Assembly: GCA_017962375.1 (NCBI GenBank)
Contig: JAGCVJ010000007.1
Span: forward strand, 62,001 to 126,000
Direction of reading: 5' to 3'
Source of the DNA: Bacteroidales bacterium
GTDB taxonomy: Bacteria; Bacteroidota; Bacteroidia; Bacteroidales; UBA932
DNA: 64,000 nt
The position numbers and the translations under genes were made by a program. The notes beneath the pieces are model-generated. The model saw only the letters and a program-made list of their open reading frames with translations, had not been told where the DNA came from and ran no database searches. Shown in pieces: positions 40,527-49,152 of the stretch (position 1 is the first letter of the stretch; each line of letters opens with the position of its first letter).

Positions 40527-41537
40527 ATGAAAAAGATATTGACCATTACATTGCTTTGGGCTGCAGCCGCCTTCATGGGAGTGTCCTGTTCAGAATGGGA
40601 CCCTATCGTGAATATTGGATATGACCAGGCGGAAGATTACCAGGTGCCTGACATCAAGGCCAACATTTCAATTGCGGCAGTGAAGGATCTGTACAAAGGC
40701 AAGCCTCTGCACATAGAAAAAGATCTGATAATTGGCGGACAGATAACAACTTCTGACCAGGCCGGCAATATCTACAGATTCTTCTACATCCAGGACGAGA
40801 CCGGAGCCATCGAGATAAAAATCGGCAAGACCAACGTTCACAACGACTACCGCGTTGGACAGTGGGTTTTCGTAAAACTGAACGGACTTACCATAGGTTC
40901 ATACGAGGGAATGCTTCAGGTAGGTCTGGACGATCCTTCGGGAGAATACGAGACTTCTTATATAGACCTTCAGAGACTCATAGACCTGCATATCATAAGA
41001 GGCAAAATGGACACTCCTGTTCAACCTGCCGTTCTTGATGAAAGCGAATTGTACCTGAAAGAGAATATGGACAGGCTGGTAACTCTCAACGGCCTTCAGT
41101 ACGGCAACGAGGTATTTGCCCTTATCTACCCAGATCCGATGGGAGACAAGAAGAGCACCGCCAACAGAGTTTTCCTCAGCGACAAGACCTGGGGCATAAC
41201 CACTTGGGCCATGAGCAAGAACAAGATGCAGGCTTATCTGGATTCCGGAATCTGGGATGCCGCAGTAACTGCAGACGGTTCCAAGACCGTTGCCCAGCTC
41301 AGGAAAGAAAACGCCATTGAAGCTACCGGAACCTATGTAACCCAGTACTTCAAGATGGGCAAAGCAGATGTCCAGATCCGTACCAGCGGCTATGCCAAGT
41401 TCGCAGATATTGAACTTGACCCGGCAGTGCTGGACGGCAGCAAAAAGATTAACGTAACCGGAATCCTTTCCAACTACCGCGGAGCTGCCCAGTTCACTCT
41501 CATAGACCTGGACGGCGTCAAGATAGTTGAACCTTAG
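40527..41537 (+). CDS. DUF5689-type lipoprotein with OB-fold
   Basis: About 336 residues with a signal peptide and lipobox (MGVSC). The first domain (residues about 45-150) has the OB-fold pattern of DUF5689: LHIEKDLIIGGQITTSDQAG, IYRFFYIQDETGAIEIKIG and YRVGQWVFVKLNGLTIGSY. A second, similar beta region ends with KKINVTGILSNYRGAAQFTL. OB-folds in this family are taken to bind nucleic acids or oligosaccharides. An alternative start 12 bases upstream directly abuts the receptor stop. Its position next to a receptor and two nucleases supports a surface ligand-binding role. Confidence 0.8.
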   Translation: MKKILTITLLWAAAAFMGVSCSEWDPIVNIGYDQAEDYQVPDIKANISIAAVKDLYKGKPLHIEKDLIIGGQITTSDQAGNIYRFFYIQDETGAIEIKIGKTNVHNDYRVGQWVFVKLNGLTIGSYEGMLQVGLDDPSGEYETSYIDLQRLIDLHIIRGKMDTPVQPAVLDESELYLKENMDRLVTLNGLQYGNEVFALIYPDPMGDKKSTANRVFLSDKTWGITTWAMSKNKMQAYLDSGIWDAAVTADGSKTVAQLRKENAIEATGTYVTQYFKMGKADVQIRTSGYAKFADIELDPAVLDGSKKINVTGILSNYRGAAQFTLIDLDGVKIVEP

Positions 41538-41547
41538 ACTCTCACTT

Positions 41548-43566
41548 ATGAAAAAGATATTAGCAATAACCGTTTTGCTTATGGCAATAGCCTCCTGCAC
41601 AGAAAAGAATCCGTTCCTCAAATCTTGGGACACTCCTTACGGAATCCCTCCGTTTGACCAGATTAAGACCGAGGACTATCTGCCTGCAATAAAGGAAGGA
41701 ATAGCCGAGCACAAGAAGGAGCTTGCTGCCATAATAGACAATCAGGAAGCTCCGACATTCGAGAACACGATTGCCGCATACGACCTTTCAGGACAGCTTC
41801 TTACGAAGGTCGGCGGAGTGCTGTTCAACCTGGCTGAGACCGATGCTGATTCAACTCTCAACAAAGTTGAGGATGAGGCAAACCAGCTTCTGACCGCCCA
41901 CTCGGACGAGATTTTCATGAACAAGAAGTTCTTTGAGAGAGTGAAAGCCGTGTATGAGGCAGACCAGAGCCGCCTCAACCGCGAGCAGCAGATGGTTCTC
42001 AAGAGGCTTTACCAGAGATTCACCCGCAACGGCGTGGACCTGGACGAGGCAGCCCAGGAAGAGCTCAAGAACATCAACCTTCAGCTTTCCGAGGCCCAGC
42101 ACAAATTCGGTGACCATCTTCTGGCCGAGAACAACGCATTCAAGGAGAAATTCGGCATACCGGTATCGGCTTACTATGAAGAAATGGGCAGCTGCCCTGA
42201 CAGAGAAAGGCGCAAAGCCATGTTCGAGGCCTACTCCAACAGGGCTAACCACAACGACTCTCTCGACAACAAGGCCATCTGCCTGCAGATTCTCAAGCTC
42301 AAGGCAAAGAAAGCCAAGCTCCTGGGCTTCGAGAACTTTGCAGCCTACCAGCTCGATGACAAGATGGCTCACGATCCTCAGACCGTGGACGTTTTCCTGG
42401 ACGAGATCATGCAGGCCGCCAACAAGAAGTGCAAGGAAGAGATACAGGACATGCAGAAGGTCATGGACCAGGATATTAAGGCAGGACTGCTCCCTAAGGG
42501 CAGCAAGATAGAGCCTTGGGACTGGTTCTACTATGCAGAGAGAGTCAGAAAGGCAAAATATGACCTGGACGAGGAGCAGACCAAGCCCTACTTCAAGATG
42601 GAGAACGTGAGAAACGGCATCTTCCACGCCGCCAACCTTATCTATGGAATCAACGTGGAACCTCTGGAAAACACTCCTAAATACAACCCTGAGGTAGAAG
42701 TGTTCAAGGTCACCGATGCAGACGGCTCTCTGCTGGGAATATTCCTGACCGACTATTTCCCGAGAAGCACCAAGAGAGGCGGAGCCTGGATGAACAACTT
42801 CAGAGACCAGTTCATAGACAAGGACGGAAAGGAGGTCCGCCCTATCATCGTGAACGTGGCTAACTTCAACGCCCCTACCGACTCCCTGCCTGGTCTTCTT
42901 ACCATCGACCAGGTTGAGACTATGTTCCACGAGTTCGGACACGCCCTGCACGGCCTTCTTACCAAGTGCACCTATCCGTCAGTCAGCGGCACAAGCGTTA
43001 CCAGAGACTTTGTGGAGACTTTCTCCCAGTTCAACGAGAACTGGGCCTTCCAGCCTGAGATTCTGGCCCAGTACGCCAAGCATTACCGGAGCGGAGAAGT
43101 AATCCCTGACTCTCTGGTTTCAAAGATTATAGATGCCCGCAAGTTCAACCAGGGCTTTATGACGGCCGAGCTTTGCGCAGCATCTATTCTGGACATGAAA
43201 TGGCACGAGCTTTCAGAGGAGCAGCTCGACGGAATAGAAATAGACAAGTTTGAAGAAAACGTCTGCAAAGACATGGGGCTGGTCAAGGAAATTATCCCTA
43301 GATACCGCACCACCTATTTCAACCACATCTTCAACTCCGGATACAATGCCGGCTACTACGGCTATCTGTGGAGCGAGGTTCTGGACAAGGATGCTTTCAG
43401 CTTCTTTGAGCAGCAGGGCATCTACAACAAGGAAGTTGCAGAGAAGTTCCGCAAGACCTTCCTGGAGAAAGGCGGAAGCGAGGAGCCTATGGTTCTGTAC
43501 GAGATGTTCAAGGGCGGCCAGCCGGATCCTAAGGCTATGCTCAAGTCAAGAGGCCTGGCCGAATAG
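41548..43566 (+). CDS. M3-family metallopeptidase (peptidyl-dipeptidase Dcp type), lipoprotein
   Basis: A 672-residue zinc peptidase. The start MKKILAITVLLMAIASC gives a lipoprotein signal with Cys at residue 17, placing the enzyme at the envelope rather than in the cytoplasm. The zinc site is TMFHEFGHALHGLLT, and the Glu ligand lies in the following helix near GTSVTRDFVETFSQF. The length and N-terminal NPFLKSWDTPYGIPPFDQIK fit Dcp. It cleaves dipeptides from peptide C-termini in relatives. It begins 10 bases after the OB-fold gene and is followed by a strong terminator, so it may end that operon. Confidence 0.92.
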   Translation: MKKILAITVLLMAIASCTEKNPFLKSWDTPYGIPPFDQIKTEDYLPAIKEGIAEHKKELAAIIDNQEAPTFENTIAAYDLSGQLLTKVGGVLFNLAETDADSTLNKVEDEANQLLTAHSDEIFMNKKFFERVKAVYEADQSRLNREQQMVLKRLYQRFTRNGVDLDEAAQEELKNINLQLSEAQHKFGDHLLAENNAFKEKFGIPVSAYYEEMGSCPDRERRKAMFEAYSNRANHNDSLDNKAICLQILKLKAKKAKLLGFENFAAYQLDDKMAHDPQTVDVFLDEIMQAANKKCKEEIQDMQKVMDQDIKAGLLPKGSKIEPWDWFYYAERVRKAKYDLDEEQTKPYFKMENVRNGIFHAANLIYGINVEPLENTPKYNPEVEVFKVTDADGSLLGIFLTDYFPRSTKRGGAWMNNFRDQFIDKDGKEVRPIIVNVANFNAPTDSLPGLLTIDQVETMFHEFGHALHGLLTKCTYPSVSGTSVTRDFVETFSQFNENWAFQPEILAQYAKHYRSGEVIPDSLVSKIIDARKFNQGFMTAELCAASILDMKWHELSEEQLDGIEIDKFEENVCKDMGLVKEIIPRYRTTYFNHIFNSGYNAGYYGYLWSEVLDKDAFSFFEQQGIYNKEVAEKFRKTFLEKGGSEEPMVLYEMFKGGQPDPKAMLKSRGLAE

Positions 43567-43598
43567 ACTCACCACTATTACATAAATGTTTCAAATCG

Positions 43599-43632
43599 CA
43601 AGGGGTTGATAAGTCAATCCCTTGTATTTTTT
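43599..43632 (+). terminator. Intrinsic terminator after the M3 peptidase gene
   Basis: CAAGGGGTTG (43599-43608) pairs with CAATCCCTTG (43615-43624), with one G-U pair, around the loop ATAAGT, followed by TATTTTTTC. It separates the peptidase gene from the hydrogenase operon. Confidence 0.85.
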
Positions 43633-43676
43633 CATAATATCGTTGAAAATAATTACGGAATTAAATAATTTTCTCT

Positions 43677-43684
43677 TATCTTTA
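43677..43684 (+). promoter_or_regulatory. Possible -7 box (TATCTTTA) of the hydrogenase operon
   Basis: TATCTTTA differs from TAnnTTTG at the last base and lies 43 bases before the hydB ATG. It follows the terminator, and no better match is seen in the 95 bases before the gene. No clear -33 box. Confidence 0.35.
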
Positions 43685-43727
43685 CGGCCTGTTAAAAACC
43701 ATTGAAACGAATTACCAATAATAATCT

Positions 43728-45635
43728 ATGAAAGTATCGTCTATTGAGGATTTGAAGAAAATCCGAGAAAAAGCGAGTGTTCATCTCAAGCCCAGAGAGC
43801 AGAGCGACCACCAGGACTCATCCAGATGCTGCGGACTGAAGAAAGGAACACCTCAGATGCAGATCCTGACCTGCGGAGGAACAGGCTGCAAGGCTTCACA
43901 AAGCCATCTTATAGCCGACAATTTCAAGAAACTGATTGCAGACAACAATCTTGAAGGCAAGGTTGAAGTCATTACCACAGGATGCTTCGGTTTCTGCGAA
44001 AAAGGCCCTATCGTAAAAATAATTCCGGACAACACCTTCTACACCAAGGTAAAGCCTGAGGATGCGGAGGAGATTTTCACCAATCATATTGTTGAAGGAA
44101 AGAGAGTTGAAAGGCTTCTTTATGTAGACCCTAAAAAGAAAGCCACCGTTTCCGACTCCAAGCACATGGATTTCTACCGCAAGCAGGTGAGAATAGCCCT
44201 GAGAAACTGCGGCCTTATAGATCCTGAAGATATAGAGGAATACATTGCAAGAGACGGATATTTCGCCCTTGCAGACTGCCTTCTGAACCGTAGCCCTAAG
44301 GCTGTTATTGACGAAATCAAGAAGTCTGGCCTCAGGGGAAGAGGCGGCGGAGGATTCCCTACCGGAATGAAATGGGAAATTGCCTCCAAGAACGTGGACA
44401 AGGAAAAATATGTAGTCTGCAACGCCGACGAGGGAGACCCTGGAGCATTCATGGACCGCTCCATCATGGAAGGTGACCCTAACTCCATAGTTGAGGGAAT
44501 GGCTATCTGCGGATACGCTACCGGAGCAACCAACGGCCTGGTTTACATCAGGGCAGAATATCCTCTGGCAGTTGAACGTCTGAAGATTGCCATCAAGCAG
44601 GCAAGAGAGCTCGGCCTTCTGGGAAAGAAAATCCTGGGCACAAAGTTCTCCTTCGACATCAATATCCGTTACGGTGCCGGAGCATTCGTCTGCGGAGAAG
44701 AGACCGCTCTTATCCACTCTATGGAAGGAAAGAGAGGAGAGCCTACACTCAAGCCGCCGTTCCCTGCTGAAAGCGGATACAACGGCAAGCCTACCAACGT
44801 GAACAACGTTGAGACCTTTGCTAACGTTCCGATCATAATCAACAAGGGCGCAGACTGGTTTGCCTCTTACGGAAGCGACAAGTCCAAGGGAACCAAGGTG
44901 TTCGCCCTTGCAGGAAAGATCAACAACGTAGGTCTGATTGAAGTTCCTATGGGAACCACCCTCAGGGAGGTTATCTTCGATATCGGAGGCGGTATCAAGG
45001 GAGGAAAGCAGTTCAAGGCAGTCCAGACCGGTGGCCCTTCAGGAGGATGCCTCACCGAAAAGCATCTGGACACCCCTATCGATTTTGACACCCTCACCGC
45101 TGCAGGCAGCATGATGGGTTCCGGTGGAATGATCGTGATGGATGAAGACAACTGCATGGTTTCAGTAGCCCGCTTCTATCTCGACTTCATCGTGGGCGAG
45201 TCTTGCGGAAAATGCACCCCTTGCCGTATCGGCAACAAGAGGATGCTGGAAATCCTGGACAAGATAATCGCCGGAAACGGAACAATGGAAGACCTGGAGA
45301 AGCTCAAGACTCTTGCAGGAGTTATCAAGGACACAGCTCTTTGCGGACTCGGCCAGACTTCCCCTAACCCAGTTCTCTCAACTCTGAACAACTTCTGGGA
45401 TGAGTTTGTAGAGCACGTGAAGGACAAGAAGTGCCGCGCAAAGCAGTGCAAGGCCCTGCTTACCTACATGATCAATCCGGAGAAGTGCGTAGGCTGCCAC
45501 GCCTGTGCGGTTCACTGCCCGGCAGAAGCTATCGAGGGCATGCCGAGAAAGCCTCACGCAATCATATTCTCAAAGTGCATCAAGTGCGGAATGTGCATGT
45601 CACGATGCAAGTTCAAAGCTGTAACAGTCAGATAA
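43728..45635 (+). CDS. hydB: [FeFe] hydrogenase beta subunit HydB (NuoF-like)
   Basis: A 635-residue flavoprotein subunit that exchanges electrons with NAD(P)H. Domains in order are an N-terminal thioredoxin-like [2Fe-2S] (TCGGTGC and GCFGFC); NuoF core with the FMN/NAD site GRGGGGFPTGMKWE and CNADEGDPGAFMDR; the 4Fe-4S site ESCGKCTPCRIG with later TALCGLGQ; and a C-terminal double 4Fe-4S domain (CVGCHACAVHCP and CIKCGMCMSRCK). The order hydB-hydA-hydC fits trimeric, possibly electron-bifurcating hydrogenases. hydA follows after 13 bases. Confidence 0.93.
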   Translation: MKVSSIEDLKKIREKASVHLKPREQSDHQDSSRCCGLKKGTPQMQILTCGGTGCKASQSHLIADNFKKLIADNNLEGKVEVITTGCFGFCEKGPIVKIIPDNTFYTKVKPEDAEEIFTNHIVEGKRVERLLYVDPKKKATVSDSKHMDFYRKQVRIALRNCGLIDPEDIEEYIARDGYFALADCLLNRSPKAVIDEIKKSGLRGRGGGGFPTGMKWEIASKNVDKEKYVVCNADEGDPGAFMDRSIMEGDPNSIVEGMAICGYATGATNGLVYIRAEYPLAVERLKIAIKQARELGLLGKKILGTKFSFDINIRYGAGAFVCGEETALIHSMEGKRGEPTLKPPFPAESGYNGKPTNVNNVETFANVPIIINKGADWFASYGSDKSKGTKVFALAGKINNVGLIEVPMGTTLREVIFDIGGGIKGGKQFKAVQTGGPSGGCLTEKHLDTPIDFDTLTAAGSMMGSGGMIVMDEDNCMVSVARFYLDFIVGESCGKCTPCRIGNKRMLEILDKIIAGNGTMEDLEKLKTLAGVIKDTALCGLGQTSPNPVLSTLNNFWDEFVEHVKDKKCRAKQCKALLTYMINPEKCVGCHACAVHCPAEAIEGMPRKPHAIIFSKCIKCGMCMSRCKFKAVTVR

Positions 45636-45648
45636 TACCGACACCGAT

Positions 45649-47412
45649 ATGGAACATAAGATATCATTGATCATAGATAACCACAAAGTTGTTGTTCCGG
45701 AAGGCACAACAATACTGGATGCGGCAAAGAGCATAGGAATTGTGATTCCGACACTTTGCCACATGAACCTCAAGGGAACCTGCGCCGACAACCACCCGGC
45801 TTCTTGCCGAGTTTGCGTTGTTGAGGTGAAGGGAAGAAGGAACCTGGCTCCGGCCTGCAGCACCAAGTGCACCGAAGGCATGGAGGTTAAGACCAGCTCC
45901 ATCAGAGTGATCAGGGCCCGCAAGACAGTCATAGAGCTCATGCTCTCCGACCATCCTAACGAGTGCCTGACCTGCCCTAAGAGCGGAAAGTGCGAGCTTC
46001 AGGCTGTTACCCAGCACCTTTCCATCAACGAGACTCCATACGCCGGAGAATTGTCGATGAGGAAAAAGGAGATGACCGCCTCCATCGTGAGGAATATGGA
46101 CAAGTGCATCTACTGCCGCAGATGCGAGACAATGTGCAACGTCTATCAGTCTGTGGGAGCTTTGGGAGCAGTTGGCAGAGGTTTCAACACCACCATCGCC
46201 CCTACCTTCAACAGGATGCTCAAGGATACAGACTGCACATACTGCGGCCAGTGCGTTGCTGTATGCCCTGTAGGCGCCCTTACCGAAAGAACTTATACAG
46301 ACCAGCTTATAGACGACCTGGAGAATCCTGAAAAGACCGTGATTGTTCAGGTGGCTCCTGCAGTCAGGGTTGCCCTCGGCGAAGAGTTCGGCAACGCTCC
46401 CGGCAGCATAGTAACCGGCAAGATGGTTGCCGCACTGAAAGACCTCGGGTTCGACTACGTGTTCGACACCGACTTCTCAGCCGACGCTACCATCATGGAG
46501 GAAGGCAGCGAGCTTCTGGAAAGGCTCACCAAGTTCCTGGGCGGTGACAAGAGCGTTCCTATTCCTCTTATGACATCCTGCTGCCCTGCATGGGTTAACT
46601 TCTACGAGCACAACTTCCCTGACCTGCTCCAGTATCCGTCAACAGCCCGCTCACCTCAGCAGATGTTCGGAGCCATTGCCAAGAACTACTGGGCAGAAAA
46701 AATGAACATTCCAAGAGAGAAACTCGTAGTGGTTTCCGTAATGCCTTGTCTTGCAAAGAAATTCGAGTGCCAAAGGCCAGAGTTCTCAACCAACGGCAAT
46801 CCGGATGTGGACTATTCAATCACCACCAGGGAGCTTGCAACTTTGATTCGCAGATGCAACATCAACTTCGACACTCTTCCTCACATGGATTTCGACAATC
46901 CACTGGGAGAGAGCACGGGAGCTGCAGCCATCTTCGGCTCAACCGGCGGAGTGCTGGAGGCAGCTCTCAGAACCGCTTACGAGCTTTATACCAAGAAGCC
47001 TCTTCCTAAGATAGACTTTGAGGAGGTTAGAGGAATGGACAGCCTGAGAACCGCTACCATAGACTTCAACGGATTTGCCCTGAACGTGGCTATCGCATAC
47101 GGCCTTGGCAACGCCCGCAAGCTTATGGAAGAAATCAGAGCCGGCAAGTGCAAGTACCACGTGATTGAGATCATGGCCTGCCCTGGCGGATGCATCGGCG
47201 GCGGCGGACAGCCTCTCCATCACGGAGACTTCGACATCATCAAGGCTCGCCAGAAGGCCATCTACGAAGAGGACAAGAACATGCCTCTGAGAAAGAGCCA
47301 CGAGAACCACAGCATCATAGAGATGTACGAGAAGTATTTCGGCAAGCCTCTCAGCGAGAAGGCTCACGCTCTGCTCCACACTCATTACTCAGACAAAACT
47401 ATTAAGTACTAG
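45649..47412 (+). CDS. hydA: [FeFe] hydrogenase catalytic subunit HydA
   Basis: A 587-residue cytoplasmic enzyme that makes or consumes H2. N-terminal plant-type [2Fe-2S] (LCHMNLKGTC, CRVCVVEV), His/Cys 4Fe-4S (NECLTCPKSGKCELQ), and two 4Fe-4S motifs (CIYCRRCETMC and CTYCGQCVAVCP) lead electrons to the H-cluster. The three H-cluster signatures are present: TSCCPAWVNF, MPCLAKKFECQ and MACPGGCIGGGGQP. The maturation genes hydE, hydF and hydG are not in this window and must lie elsewhere for activity. It ends TAG, showing that TAG is a working stop here. Confidence 0.96.
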   Translation: MEHKISLIIDNHKVVVPEGTTILDAAKSIGIVIPTLCHMNLKGTCADNHPASCRVCVVEVKGRRNLAPACSTKCTEGMEVKTSSIRVIRARKTVIELMLSDHPNECLTCPKSGKCELQAVTQHLSINETPYAGELSMRKKEMTASIVRNMDKCIYCRRCETMCNVYQSVGALGAVGRGFNTTIAPTFNRMLKDTDCTYCGQCVAVCPVGALTERTYTDQLIDDLENPEKTVIVQVAPAVRVALGEEFGNAPGSIVTGKMVAALKDLGFDYVFDTDFSADATIMEEGSELLERLTKFLGGDKSVPIPLMTSCCPAWVNFYEHNFPDLLQYPSTARSPQQMFGAIAKNYWAEKMNIPREKLVVVSVMPCLAKKFECQRPEFSTNGNPDVDYSITTRELATLIRRCNINFDTLPHMDFDNPLGESTGAAAIFGSTGGVLEAALRTAYELYTKKPLPKIDFEEVRGMDSLRTATIDFNGFALNVAIAYGLGNARKLMEEIRAGKCKYHVIEIMACPGGCIGGGGQPLHHGDFDIIKARQKAIYEEDKNMPLRKSHENHSIIEMYEKYFGKPLSEKAHALLHTHYSDKTIKY

Positions 47413-47429
47413 CCTAAAACAGAACAGAC

Positions 47430-47909
47430 ATGTCAGAAAAAATATGCAGCTCAGTAGTCGAAAAGATTGAGGCTATTTGCGACAAATTCGGCAACAAGCC
47501 GGGTGAGCTTATCAACATACTGCACGAAGCACAGCATACAGTAGGCTACCTTCCGATAGAGGTTCAGGCCATCATTGCCAGAAAGCTCAACATCCCTGTA
47601 AACAGGGTTTACGGAGTGGTTACCTTCTACGCTTTCTTCACCATGACTCCAAAAGGCTAGCACCCTATTTCCATTTGTCTGGGAACTGCCTGCTATGTAA
47701 GGGGTTCCGAGAAGATTCTGGAAGAATTCAAGAGAACTCTGGGCATTGACGTGGGAGAAACCACCGCAGACGGCAAGTTCTCTCTGGACTGCCTAAGATG
47801 CGTTGGAGCATGCGGCCTTGCGCCTGTTGCAATGGTAGGCGAAAAGGTTTACGGCCACCTCAATCCGGCGGACATAAAGAAGATAATTCAAGAGTTTTCT
47901 GAGAAATAA
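47430..47909 (+). pseudogene. hydC: [FeFe] hydrogenase gamma subunit HydC (NuoE-like), interrupted by in-frame TAG
   Basis: The reading frame encodes a complete NuoE-like protein of about 158 residues except for a TAG at 47658-47660 after FFTMTPKG. The frame continues without shift as HPISICLGTACYVRGSEKIL to CLRCVGACGLAPVAMVGEKV, ending TAA at 47907-47909. All four [2Fe-2S] cysteines (CLGTAC and CLRCVGAC) lie after the stop. Relatives have Lys or a similar residue at this place (PKGKHPI), one base from TAG. The 76-residue product alone would have no cluster. Possibilities are a recent null mutation, readthrough by a suppressor tRNA, or a sequencing error. Confidence 0.88.
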
Positions 47910-47910
47910 A

Positions 47911-48360
47911 TCAGAAAAAGATTCCGCAGACAAGCATCAGATATGGGGGAAGACAGCCGTCTTTCCCCCATTTTATTTCCACTCCGAGAAGTTCTTTTGA
48001 AGTCTTTTCCACATCGAAGCCGAAAGCCTCCAGGCTCGGCCTGTTTTCGTCCCCGGTAATTCCGCAGGCAAAGCCTCCAAGTTCAGTTTCAAGTTCTGAC
48101 AAACACTTGTCGATATCCGGAGATATAAGAAATCCCTTTTCAGGAGGGGTAACCTTGAACCCTATTATCCTTGCTCTGCGATATTTCCCGATGATATCGA
48201 TAGGATCAAAATCAAAAGGCGGACAGCACCGCCTTTTGCCATAATTCCTGCACTGCCTGCAGAGCTTTCCTATACGTTCAGCATCGCGATACAAAGAAAT
48301 ATACTCCTTTGCATCAGCCTCTGCCTCAAACTTCTGGATCTGTATGCCTTCTTTTTTCAA
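47911..48360 (-). CDS. DUF2284-type predicted metal-binding protein
   Basis: A 149-residue cytoplasmic protein with a Cys cluster near residue 34 (CRQCRNYGKRRCCPPFD), characteristic of DUF2284 putative metal-binding proteins, and two further Cys towards the end (ACGITGDEN, LVCGIF). No enzymatic function is established for the family. It converges on hydC with a 1-base gap and follows the next upstream gene by 3 bases, making it the last gene of the long - strand run. Confidence 0.75.
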   Translation of the reverse strand: MKKEGIQIQKFEAEADAKEYISLYRDAERIGKLCRQCRNYGKRRCCPPFDFDPIDIIGKYRRARIIGFKVTPPEKGFLISPDIDKCLSELETELGGFACGITGDENRPSLEAFGFDVEKTSKELLGVEIKWGKDGCLPPYLMLVCGIFF

Positions 48361-48363
48361 GCG

Positions 48364-49116
48364 CTAATTGCCTTTTGGAGCGTGGAATTTCAGCCCGTCC
48401 CAGGTCAGGACTTTCATTATGACTTTCTTAGGAGTCCAGAATTCCACGGTTATGTCTTTGCCTTTCTGCGGAAGATGATAGATCATTACAGGATGGGCAT
48501 TGGCATACCATTCCTCATATTCTTTTTCGGTCAGAACAGTTTTCTTTCCATTTTTTTCGTAATACCAGTTCTTGCCGTCATAGCCGCTTGTAACGTGCTC
48601 ATCTCCTGAGTAAACTTCAGCGCCTATATCTGAGGCACCTATCTGCATCAGCCTCCTGGTGGAATTCTCGTAAAGCCAGAACACCACTCCTGTATACTGG
48701 CCGTCCACGAATTTGCCGTCGCAGAACAAACTGTTGGAAAAAGCCAGGATCTTGTGCTTGCCGTCTGCGCAGTTCCAGTAGCACATCTCGGTGAAAGACT
48801 GCTCATTGGCATCTTCGTAATTCTCCTCGAACTTCACGTATGCGCTCTTTACATCCACCGTGAGCTTCATGCCTTTTTCCTGAGGCTTTCCGGCAAGGTA
48901 ATTATCCCACATTCCTGAAAGGTGGGCGTCAAGGTCACCCTCCCCGTCTTTGAGGTAATTGTTGACGAAATCAACTATCGTAGGCTTCTGCCCCTTGAGC
49001 TTGACTTTTTCAACGTAAGAATCTTCGCTGTCAAACTTAGGATAAACCTGAGCAAATGAACAAGTGATGCCCATAATCATCGCGATGAAAAGAGAAAAAA
49101 GAACTTTGGTTTTCAT
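48364..49116 (-). CDS. Secreted protein of unknown function
   Basis: A 250-residue product with a signal peptide (MKTKVLFSLFIAMIMGITCS, cleavage near FAQ). The rest is hydrophilic and beta-rich, with DGEGDLDAHLSGMWDNYLAG, GYDGKNWYYEKNGKKTVLTE and the end VLTWDGLKFHAPKGN. No family is recognised. It lies 36 bases after the phosphoesterase/propeller gene and 3 before the DUF2284 gene, so it is probably co-transcribed with the bat locus. Confidence 0.6.
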   Translation of the reverse strand: MKTKVLFSLFIAMIMGITCSFAQVYPKFDSEDSYVEKVKLKGQKPTIVDFVNNYLKDGEGDLDAHLSGMWDNYLAGKPQEKGMKLTVDVKSAYVKFEENYEDANEQSFTEMCYWNCADGKHKILAFSNSLFCDGKFVDGQYTGVVFWLYENSTRRLMQIGASDIGAEVYSGDEHVTSGYDGKNWYYEKNGKKTVLTEKEYEEWYANAHPVMIYHLPQKGKDITVEFWTPKKVIMKVLTWDGLKFHAPKGN

Positions 49117-49152
49117 AATTCAAAAGGGTTGTATGGTCAAATATACGAAAAA

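Noticed and set aside
41851..42951. 366-codon open frame on the - strand
   Set aside because: It is antisense to the M3 peptidase gene, whose zinc motif and length are clear.
47658..47660. TAG read as a sense codon through genetic-code change
   Set aside because: TAG ends hydA, the M3 peptidase, the OB-fold lipoprotein, tonB and other genes in this window without conserved continuation, so general reassignment is excluded. Local readthrough remains open.
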